Positions 1 through 5,037 of a DNA stretch of 5,037 nt are shown piece after piece. Positions within the stretch are counted from its first letter, which is position 1. Each line of letters begins with the position of its first letter. The position numbers and the translations under genes were made by a program. The stretch covers positions 1-5,037 of the forward strand of contig CAJXWI010000235.1 of NCBI GenBank assembly GCA_913062735.1. Direction: 5' to 3'. Below the pieces are notes generated by a model that did no database searches, was not told the DNA's origin, and was given only the letters and a program-made list of their open reading frames with translations. The DNA comes from an uncultured Arcobacter sp. (GTDB lineage: Bacteria; Campylobacterota; Campylobacteria; Campylobacterales; Arcobacteraceae).

Positions 1-1356
1 AAGAACATCTTCATCCCATAATATTCTTTTAAATTCATAAGGTAAAATATTATACTTAAACTTGTTTGGATTATTAATAATTATCACATAAATACCTAAT
101 TGAAAAGCTTCTAATAATGCCCCTGATGAATTTCCAATCACCAAGAATGTATTTGAAAATAAATCATATATATCCCCACCCACGACTTTAAAATTTTGGG
201 GTACAAAATCATTAATTTTATTAATATCTGAAGCAGGATGAAATTTAACTAGAACATTCCAATTGGATATGGATGAAATTGAATTTAAAATATTGATTGC
301 ATCATTAGTATACAAAGGCAACAAAACCAAAATTTTATTTGGATTTGAATTTAATTTAGTTTTGAAAATATTCATATATCGAAGAGAGGGGCCTACAAAA
401 ACATCAAGTTCTTTAGCATTATCGGGTAAATATGCTTCACCATTTACAAAAATTTTTTGAGGTAATAATCCGAGATTTTTTTCATTTTTATCTAAATAGT
501 AGTTTAAATCCTCTTCTGCCCACAACATTAACATTGCGCCAGTTGTTTTAATATTAGAGTTTTTAACACTATTAATTCCTAAATAAAAGGTTTTGTCAAT
601 AACCTGGTTTTCAAACCAAGCTATTAAATGCAGATTTTTAAATTTAGCTAAACTTTTTCCTTGGTAAAACCTAAAAAAAGATTCAATAGCATCTCCACTG
701 TTTAAACTAAATATTAATTCGGATTTAAAAAGTCTGTCCAAATCAGTATTTTCTTTAGTATTAAAGAATAGTTTTAAAACCTTAAACGGGTATATTGAAA
801 TATCAATAAATATTTTAAAATAGTCAATCAAGTTTAATAATGAAAATGGTGATACATACCTAACTTTATTTTTTTTTAGTTTACTTAACATATTCATAAA
901 TTTTTTAATGCCAGTAGATCCATAAAAGCATGGCAGGTAAAAATAACTTTTATTTTCTTTTTCTAAATTGACATCCAAATCTAAAAGATAGTTGTCCTTG
1001 AACATTGAATCTTCGTTAATTTTGTCAATCAAAAAAAATGTTCCTAATATATAAGTTTCTTGACACTTAGTGAAATCTACTTTTGGGGAATAGAATAAAT
1101 CTAAAATGGCTTTAATCAAAAAAATTATATATTTGAAATAATTAATGATGTAAAATTTTGATAAATACTTCATTATGTCTATAAAAGTGATTTTTTCACA
1201 AGACTTATTCATTAAATACTTAGATAATAAGTTATTGCTAAACGGATTTTTACTTAGCACATGATTAGCTAATAATAACCTATCTTGATATGCAGTTTTA
1301 TTTACCTTTACTAAATATTCATATAATACTTTTAATTTTCCATTCTTGATTATCAA
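1..1356 (-). CDS. Surface-carbohydrate biosynthesis protein, GT-B-like transferase (3' end cut by window)
   Basis: A stop-free frame of 452 codons runs from a TTG at 1356-1354 to the left edge and is codon-aligned with base 1. The C-terminal part visible here has motifs of GT-B-type capsule and teichoic-acid transferases: LVKFHP at about residues 369-374, then VIGNSSGALLEAFQLG at about 406-421, the usual nucleotide-donor region. WFENQVIDKTF at about 247-257 and WAEEDLNYYL at about 279-288 may form a family signature. Two hydrophobic or amphipathic stretches (about 69-90 and 173-198) suggest membrane association; no signal peptide is seen. The likely role is cytoplasmic or membrane-face transfer or assembly of a surface glycan. 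The start is chosen because an upstream in-frame stop lies at 1380-1378, no early in-frame ATG exists (the first is at about residue 49), and GAGGA sits 9 nt before the TTG. The TTG overlaps the TGA of the upstream HAD gene. The exact family, donor and acceptor are unknown; it could instead be an epimerase-like GT-B protein. Confidence 0.78.
   Translation of the reverse strand, partial: MIIKNGKLKVLYEYLVKVNKTAYQDRLLLANHVLSKNPFSNNLLSKYLMNKSCEKITFIDIMKYLSKFYIINYFKYIIFLIKAILDLFYSPKVDFTKCQETYILGTFFLIDKINEDSMFKDNYLLDLDVNLEKENKSYFYLPCFYGSTGIKKFMNMLSKLKKNKVRYVSPFSLLNLIDYFKIFIDISIYPFKVLKLFFNTKENTDLDRLFKSELIFSLNSGDAIESFFRFYQGKSLAKFKNLHLIAWFENQVIDKTFYLGINSVKNSNIKTTGAMLMLWAEEDLNYYLDKNEKNLGLLPQKIFVNGEAYLPDNAKELDVFVGPSLRYMNIFKTKLNSNPNKILVLLPLYTNDAINILNSISSISNWNVLVKFHPASDINKINDFVPQNFKVVGGDIYDLFSNTFLVIGNSSGALLEAFQLGIYVIIINNPNKFKYNILPYEFKRILWDEDVL
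869..877 (-). repeat. A9 homopolymer in the transferase gene (coding strand)
   Basis: A second run of nine A on the coding strand lies in the codons for LKKNK, at about residue 160 of the transferase. A one-base slip would truncate the protein before its GT-B donor-site motifs. Confidence 0.6.
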
Positions 1357-1976
1357 ATATAAAATTCCTCGAAAAAATCAATATACTTAATTTTTGAGTC
1401 ATTTCTTAATTGTAAATTATTGTAACCATAAAAATCTATATTATTATTCACTGCTGCATCGTAATCATTATAAGAATCGCCAATCAAAATTGTCTCATTT
1501 TTTTTATAATTATATTTATTCAAAATTTCATTAACTATTATTTTTTTTTCAGTTGGGGATCCATTTATTGTAATAAAGTAATTTGCTATAGAAAAAAAAT
1601 CACATAAACTATTCAGTTCATTATGTTCAGAAGCAGAAACAATGTGAAGGTTATATTTTTTATGATTATTAGAAATAAATTTAACAGTTTCACTTATTAA
1701 GCAATTTTTATCATATAGTTTTTTATCTATAATTTTCGAAAATGTCCCTGCTAATATGAGAACTTCTTCATCTGATATATTTTTGGAAATTATATTATTA
1801 AAAAAATATCTAATTTTTTCAAATCTTGAAACTCCCCCGTTATCATAATGGTATTTTTCTATTAATTTCACATCATCATTGCTGTAGTCACTAAATAGTT
1901 CTACGAAACCATCACCTTTTATTTTCATGCTATCTAGAATCACACCATCAAAATCAAATAGAATATTTTTAATCAT
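1353..1976 (-). CDS. HAD-superfamily hydrolase (phosphatase-like, C1 helical cap)
   Basis: A complete 207-residue protein, normal length for a beta-phosphoglucomutase/phosphoglycolate-phosphatase-type HAD. Motif I is DFDGVILDS with nucleophile Asp8 and acid/base Asp10. Motif II is IVSAS with Ser114. Motif III is a Lys at 144 or 145. Motif IV is IGDSYNDYDAA with metal ligands Asp167 and Asp171. Residues about 16-85 form a helical cap carrying the distinctive NGGVSRFEKIRYFF stretch (46-59), which I associate from memory with HADs of surface-sugar loci, not verified. It should be a cytoplasmic Mg-dependent phosphatase acting on a small phosphorylated sugar, hydroxyacid or amino-alcohol intermediate. 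The ATG at 1976 begins right at the first beta strand and overlaps the end of the cyclase gene by 8 nt, with a weak GGG seven bases upstream. The gene is rich in A runs, including nine A at motif III. A mutase role is possible; the substrate cannot be inferred. Confidence 0.88.
   Translation of the reverse strand: MIKNILFDFDGVILDSMKIKGDGFVELFSDYSNDDVKLIEKYHYDNGGVSRFEKIRYFFNNIISKNISDEEVLILAGTFSKIIDKKLYDKNCLISETVKFISNNHKKYNLHIVSASEHNELNSLCDFFSIANYFITINGSPTEKKIIVNEILNKYNYKKNETILIGDSYNDYDAAVNNNIDFYGYNNLQLRNDSKIKYIDFFEEFYI
1366..1370 (-). promoter_or_regulatory. Shine-Dalgarno GAGGA that decides the TTG start of the transferase
   Basis: GAGGA lies in the final codons of the HAD gene, 9 nt before the TTG at 1356. 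With an in-frame stop at 1380-1378 and no early in-frame ATG, it fixes the unusual start of the downstream protein. Confidence 0.65.
1541..1549 (-). repeat. A9 homopolymer in the HAD gene (coding strand)
   Basis: Nine consecutive A on the coding strand fall in the codons for PTEKKI, exactly at HAD motif III with its Lys144/145. Runs of this length are known sites of polymerase or replication slippage. In an AT-rich genome this may be chance. Confidence 0.6.
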
Positions 1977-2646
1977 TTAATATCCCAAAAACGGTGCATG
2001 GAAGTCCATCACATTTTGCAATTCGCAAAGGAGAAACTATAATTTTATCAAATAGTGTTTTTTCATTGATTGATTCAAGTTTCATGTCTTCAAGTAATAG
2101 AATTGGTCTTTTAGGATTTAAAAACTTCTGATGAGCCACTCTTCCTATCTTTCTATTGCTAAAACTTGATACAGATATAGAATCAAATCCAATAATTCTA
2201 ATATTTGGGAAGTATTTGATTAAATAATCATAGATATCTGGGTGAAATCCATAATTACTTTCCCAAAATGAGTCTTCCCCTCTATAATTACAAATACCTG
2301 TTTTGACTATTAATATGTCGTATGAAACTTCATCTTTTTCGTCTTGAATCTTTAAGGCTAATTTATTAATCAATTCATCTTTAATCATTAATTTGGGGGG
2401 ATTTAGTTCGATAATTAAAGGTTTTTTAAATATCCAAAAGTTAGCCTCGTAACTTTCTATTGTTTGACCATTTTCATAGAAGTGATAAGGTAAATCAATA
2501 TGTGTTCCTATATGTACAGTACTTGACATATGACTATCATTTGCCACATCACCATTTGAAATACTCGCATGTTTTTTTAATTCAAACACATTTCTATTTC
2601 CGTAAGTAGGAGTGTTTTGATCTAAAATATGGGATAAATAAATCAT
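1969..2646 (-). CDS. Cyclase-family metal-dependent hydrolase (kynurenine-formamidase-like)
   Basis: A complete 225-residue protein, close to the usual 200-260 for the cyclase/KynB family. It opens with the typical LSH strand (residues 4-6). The family signature HIGTHIDLPYHF is at 45-56, giving the metal ligands His45, His49 and Asp51. Further conserved positions are His172 (AHQKFL) and Glu186 (LLLED), matching the His and Glu of the KynB active site. Family members hydrolyse amides or lactams such as N-formylkynurenine and isatin using Zn or Mn, so hydrolysis or a related ring-opening or elimination reaction on an operon intermediate is likely. No signal peptide is seen, so it is cytoplasmic. 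The ATG at 2646 overlaps the TGA of the SDR gene (ATGA), with only a weak GGA six bases upstream, so translation probably depends on coupling. No tryptophan-catabolism gene is nearby, so a true KynB role is unlikely. Family call is firm; reaction unknown. Confidence 0.87.
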   Translation of the reverse strand: MIYLSHILDQNTPTYGNRNVFELKKHASISNGDVANDSHMSSTVHIGTHIDLPYHFYENGQTIESYEANFWIFKKPLIIELNPPKLMIKDELINKLALKIQDEKDEVSYDILIVKTGICNYRGEDSFWESNYGFHPDIYDYLIKYFPNIRIIGFDSISVSSFSNRKIGRVAHQKFLNPKRPILLLEDMKLESINEKTLFDKIIVSPLRIAKCDGLPCTVFGILND

Positions 2647-3527
2647 AGTTTATCCGATGATTTATATATTTCTTGGATGCACTCTAACAAACCTTGTCCA
2701 AGATCTATATAAGGGTTAGCCACAAGTTTTTTTGCTACAGTGGGATGAAAAGAATAAGGAGTAATTTTATAGTGTCCGAAGTTATCATGTTCAATTTGTT
2801 CAATGCTCAATTTGTTTTGCATAATTTCACTTATCATTGTTAGCAAATCTATTCTTTTTAGTTTTTCAATTCCCGTTAAAATTATATGTTCATTTTCATA
2901 TTGAATATCTTCAATAATATCAACTGAAAGTTTTGCCGCATCTGCTGCGTGTATGTACTCCCTTAAATCTTGTCCATCACCTTTATATTCCAATTTTCCT
3001 GTTTCTATTGCATCTTTCAACAGATTATATATATAGTTATTATGACTTGCTCTTTCTCCATACAAAGAACCATATCTAATCACAGTATACTTAAGCCCAT
3101 ATCGCTTAAAATACTCATCAGTTAATTTTTCAGATGTTTGCTTACTAATACCATAAAAAGAACCCTCATCACTCAGTGCGTAAGCACTACTTGCATAAAT
3201 AAATCTATCAATTTTGTTAAGTTGACGACAAGCTTCTAAGATATTAAGATTACCCATAACATTAATATTTAACGCTTCTATTGGTTTGTGAATTGCATCT
3301 TCAAGATCAGCTACTGCTGCAAAGTTATAAACAATGTCCATATTATTTATAGCTTTTATTAGATTATCAATATTTAATATATCAACTTTTACGAATTTTT
3401 GATTTTCTTTTAAATATTGAGACTTACTTAAATCAGCAATAGTAACTTCATAATTTCGTCTAGTCAGTTCATCAGCAACATAACTACCTAAAAAACCACT
3501 TCCTCCAAAAATTATTACTTTTTTCAT
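2643..3527 (-). CDS. NAD-dependent epimerase/dehydratase (extended SDR)
   Basis: A complete 294-residue protein, normal for nucleotide-sugar extended SDRs (about 290-350). The N-terminal Rossmann motif is GGSGFLG at residues 8-14, with Asp32 at the end of beta 2 favouring NAD over NADP. NFAAVAD (68-74) is the usual NAG/AA nucleotide-side loop. SSAY (113-116) provides the active-site Ser, and YGISK gives catalytic Tyr125 and Lys129. RYGSLYGERA (151-160) and DLREYIHAADAA (187-198) match the sugar-nucleotide-binding half of UDP-glucose-4-epimerase-like enzymes. It probably epimerises, dehydrates or reduces a nucleotide-bound sugar or similar substrate in the cytoplasm. The ATG at 3527 sits directly at beta 1 and forms ATGA with the upstream dehydrogenase stop, and a strong TAAGGAG lies upstream inside that gene. 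It is not specific enough to call GalE, a dehydratase or a reductase. Confidence 0.9.
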   Translation of the reverse strand: MKKVIIFGGSGFLGSYVADELTRRNYEVTIADLSKSQYLKENQKFVKVDILNIDNLIKAINNMDIVYNFAAVADLEDAIHKPIEALNINVMGNLNILEACRQLNKIDRFIYASSAYALSDEGSFYGISKQTSEKLTDEYFKRYGLKYTVIRYGSLYGERASHNNYIYNLLKDAIETGKLEYKGDGQDLREYIHAADAAKLSVDIIEDIQYENEHIILTGIEKLKRIDLLTMISEIMQNKLSIEQIEHDNFGHYKITPYSFHPTVAKKLVANPYIDLGQGLLECIQEIYKSSDKL

Positions 3528-4444
3528 TTATTATAAAACTCCTTAAGATGAGCAATAGCACTTAGTCCCATAGCTTCAATCGCTTCCTTTGCATTACCTC
3601 CAATATGAGGAGTACAAATTAAATTAGGTAAACTTATCAATCCTTTATCAGTAGGTGGTTCTTCAAGATATGCATCTACTGCTGCACCTGCAATTAAATT
3701 ATTTTTAAGAGCAAACTTTAAATCATTCTCATTTATTATGCCCCCTCTGGCAGTGTTGAGAATATAAGAAGTAACTTTCATACTTTTTAGTATTTTTAAA
3801 TCAACTAAGTTATTGGTCGTTTCATTATGTGGACTATGAATTGTTACAAAGTCACACTCCTCAAATATTCTTTCTTTAGATACTTCAAGTAAATTGTTTT
3901 CGCTATAATAGTCATCTTGATTTATTATATCATTAACAAAGATTGAACAATTAAAAGGTTTTAAGAGTCGAACAACTTCTTTACCAATATAACCCATACC
4001 TATAATACCAATTTTTTTTCCACTTAATTGAAAACCACCCGATTTATTCCATGTGTTATTTTTTAATTCATTAGATGTTTGATACAAATTTCTACTAAGC
4101 ATCAACATATAACCAAGTGTCATTTCAGCAACTGACAACTTATTTACGCCACCAGTCCAACCAATTTTAATATTTCTTTTTTCACATTCAATCAAGTCTA
4201 TGTTGTTAAGACCAACTCCATATTTTGAAATAATTTTTAGATTTTTACAAGCAGACAATAACTCTTTATCAATAATCTCAAGACCAACAATTATGGCATC
4301 TGCATCTTTAATATATTCAATTAATTCAATTTTGGAAAATCGAATACCTTTTAAATTGAGTGTCGCAGTAGGAAAGTATTTTAATATTTGTTCTTTTAAC
4401 ATTTCATTCTTAGAAAAAGATGGAGAAGTAACTATTATATTCAT
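3524..4444 (-). CDS. D-2-hydroxyacid dehydrogenase (phosphoglycerate-dehydrogenase-like)
   Basis: A complete 306-residue protein of the D-isomer-specific 2-hydroxyacid dehydrogenase family. The substrate domain includes SKYGVGLNNID (73-83) and the GVNKLSVAEMTLGYML region (99-114). The NAD domain has GMGYIG (149-154) with Asp172 after beta 2, pointing to NAD. The catalytic triad is visible: Arg233 in NTARGG, Glu262 in LEEPP and His280 in TPHIGG. It interconverts an alpha-hydroxyacid and a 2-oxoacid in the cytoplasm. At 306 residues it lacks the C-terminal ACT regulatory domain of many SerA proteins, and it sits among surface-glycan-type genes, so it is probably a pathway-specific enzyme and not the housekeeping serine enzyme. 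It lies directly after the aminotransferase with a 10-nt gap and may feed or consume its oxoacid. The start has an AAAGG five bases upstream. Reduction of phosphonopyruvate is one alternative that distal genes could test. Confidence 0.92.
   Translation of the reverse strand: MNIIVTSPSFSKNEMLKEQILKYFPTATLNLKGIRFSKIELIEYIKDADAIIVGLEIIDKELLSACKNLKIISKYGVGLNNIDLIECEKRNIKIGWTGGVNKLSVAEMTLGYMLMLSRNLYQTSNELKNNTWNKSGGFQLSGKKIGIIGMGYIGKEVVRLLKPFNCSIFVNDIINQDDYYSENNLLEVSKERIFEECDFVTIHSPHNETTNNLVDLKILKSMKVTSYILNTARGGIINENDLKFALKNNLIAGAAVDAYLEEPPTDKGLISLPNLICTPHIGGNAKEAIEAMGLSAIAHLKEFYNK
3539..3545 (-). promoter_or_regulatory. Strong Shine-Dalgarno TAAGGAG for the SDR gene
   Basis: TAAGGAG is the best ribosome-binding match in the window. 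It lies inside the last codons of the dehydrogenase gene, 11 nt before the ATG at 3527. The ATG also overlaps the upstream TGA, so initiation can be both independent and coupled. Confidence 0.7.
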
Positions 4445-4449
4445 TGTGG

Positions 4450-4454
4450 CCTTT
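4450..4454 (-). promoter_or_regulatory. Shine-Dalgarno AAAGG for the hydroxyacid dehydrogenase
   Basis: AAAGG fills half of the only intergenic gap in the window and lies 5 nt before the ATG at 4444. It supports that start and leaves no room for a separate promoter. Confidence 0.5.
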
Positions 4455-5037
4455 CTATTTTTTATTTAGAGTTTCAATAATTTTAGTCATTACAATATCA
4501 TCTCTTATTGATAAGCGAAAACAATTTTTCAAATAACTTTGCGTAAAATCCATCTTTGGTAAAATCATATTTTCTAAAAATAGTTGCTTATGCTTTGCAT
4601 ACGTATTTGATTGTAATAAAATAAAATTTCCCTGAGTTTCTACATATTTCATATTTTTTAGTTCTTTTTTTCGAAAAATATTTTTCCACTTATTTACTTG
4701 TGTGAGATTTTTATCTAAAATAACATCAGCATTGTCAATTACTTTCTTAGCAAGAATATTAGATAGCTGATTGATTTCATCTATTGGTTTTAATTTTCTT
4801 AATAAATCAATATTTTTAGGATTGGAAATAGCATAACCAACTCTTGCACCTGCTATACCTAAAGCTTTTGAAAATGTTCGTGTAATGATAATATGATCAA
4901 AGTCTTTAATCAATATAGCACTATTGACATCAAAATAATGAAAGTATGCCTCATCAAGTACAAATGTTGTTTGAGTTTTCTTTGTATGTTGAGCCAATTT
5001 TTCCAGTTCATGAAAATTAAAAGAAGTACCCGTTGGA
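4455..5037 (-). CDS. HisC-type PLP-dependent aminotransferase (5' end cut by window)
   Basis: The last 193 residues of a class I/II fold-type-I aminotransferase are visible; the frame is open to the right edge, beginning inside the motif (N)PTGT. Family HisC proteins are about 350-370 residues, so roughly the N-terminal 160-170 residues are missing. Seen in order: PTGT, the cofactor Asp in LDEAYF, the PLP-lysine loop TRTFSKALGIAGARVGY (Lys and the phosphate-binding Arg), and the C-terminal FRLSI, whose Arg would contact the substrate carboxylate or phosphate. The TTG at 4997-4995 is an internal Leu codon, not the start, because the conserved PTGT and LEKLA regions lie before and across it. 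It probably transfers an amino group to, or acts as a PLP decarboxylase on, a small phosphorylated compound. HisC-like enzymes in Campylobacter capsule loci are known to make serinol phosphate or decarboxylate phosphoserine. A fused N-terminal nucleotidyltransferase domain is possible but unseen. No other his gene is present. Confidence 0.9.
   Translation of the reverse strand, partial: PTGTSFNFHELEKLAQHTKKTQTTFVLDEAYFHYFDVNSAILIKDFDHIIITRTFSKALGIAGARVGYAISNPKNIDLLRKLKPIDEINQLSNILAKKVIDNADVILDKNLTQVNKWKNIFRKKELKNMKYVETQGNFILLQSNTYAKHKQLFLENMILPKMDFTQSYLKNCFRLSIRDDIVMTKIIETLNKK

Larger units (their letters stand above)
1..5037 (-). other. Single compact operon segment, six coupled genes
   Basis: All six genes point the same way. 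Junctions in transcription order are: a 10-nt gap, ATGA overlap at 3527-3524, ATGA overlap at 2646-2643, 8-nt overlap at 1976-1969, and TTGA overlap at 1356-1353. No hairpin terminator or promoter can fit between them, so they are inferred to be co-transcribed from a promoter right of the window. Confidence 0.85.

Noticed and set aside
263..460. Plus-strand open frame of 65 codons
   Set aside because: It lies antisense inside the transferase frame, whose opposite strand has conserved motifs, and has no recognisable domain.
2395..2400. Run of six C on the coding strand as a phase-variable tract
   Set aside because: It is notable in AT-rich DNA but shorter than the usual contingency tracts of about eight or more, and it encodes an ordinary NPPK segment.
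1969..2646. kynB kynurenine formamidase
   Set aside because: The family matches, but no kynurenine-pathway gene is adjacent, so the specific symbol is not justified.
3524..4444. Housekeeping serA
   Set aside because: It is 306 residues with no ACT domain and sits in a coupled operon with sugar-type genes.
4445..4454. Promoter or terminator in the aminotransferase-dehydrogenase gap
   Set aside because: The gap is only 10 nt, filled by a ribosome-binding site, with no hairpin.
4200..4469. Plus-strand open frame of 89 codons
   Set aside because: It is antisense to the N-terminal part of the well-supported hydroxyacid dehydrogenase and resembles no family.
4455..4997. Aminotransferase starting at the TTG at 4997
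   Set aside because: The frame continues upstream through the conserved PTGT motif; the TTG encodes an internal Leu.
4455..5037. Housekeeping histidine-biosynthesis hisC
   Set aside because: There are no other his genes, and the operon context is glycan-like. The HisC family is often reused for other phosphorylated substrates.
1..5037. CRISPR array, tRNA/rRNA, insertion sequence or attachment site
   Set aside because: The window is almost wholly coding, with no spaced direct repeats, terminal inverted repeats, RNA gene pattern or transposase motifs.

Overview
The window is a strongly AT-rich stretch of what looks like a bacterial chromosome (by eye well under one third G+C). It reads as one continuous minus-strand operon of six protein genes, with the first and last cut by the window edges. 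Reading frames behave under a standard bacterial code: TGA and TAA end genes, and several starts have Shine-Dalgarno-like sites. Low G+C, the gene types and the Shine-Dalgarno use would fit a low-GC Firmicute, a Campylobacterota member or a similar AT-rich bacterium. I cannot name the genus, and an AT-rich archaeon is not excluded.

Layout in transcription order (right to left): 5037-4455, a HisC-type PLP aminotransferase lacking its N-terminal half; 4444-3524, a D-2-hydroxyacid dehydrogenase; 3527-2643, an NAD-dependent extended-SDR sugar epimerase/dehydratase; 2646-1969, a cyclase-family (kynurenine-formamidase-like) metal hydrolase; 1976-1353, a HAD phosphatase-like hydrolase; 1356-1, a large GT-B-like surface-carbohydrate transferase that starts at TTG and runs off the left edge. 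The only intergenic gap is 10 nt. The other four junctions overlap by 4 or 8 nt, so the genes are probably translationally coupled. There is no non-coding stretch longer than 10 nt, no RNA gene, no mobile element, and no visible promoter or terminator. The operon promoter must lie right of 5037 and its end left of 1.

The gene mix (nucleotide-sugar-type SDR, polysaccharide-type transferase, HisC-like aminotransferase, HAD phosphatase) is typical of capsule, O-antigen or glycoprotein-glycan loci. The hydroxyacid dehydrogenase, aminotransferase and HAD together resemble the chemical logic of phosphorylated serine synthesis (oxidise an alpha-hydroxyl, transaminate, dephosphorylate). The cyclase-family hydrolase is an unexpected partner. 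My inference is that the operon makes a small amino- or hydroxy-acid-derived building block and attaches it to a surface glycan. The substrate cannot be read from the sequence. The set may be an undescribed decoration pathway, but each family on its own is known.
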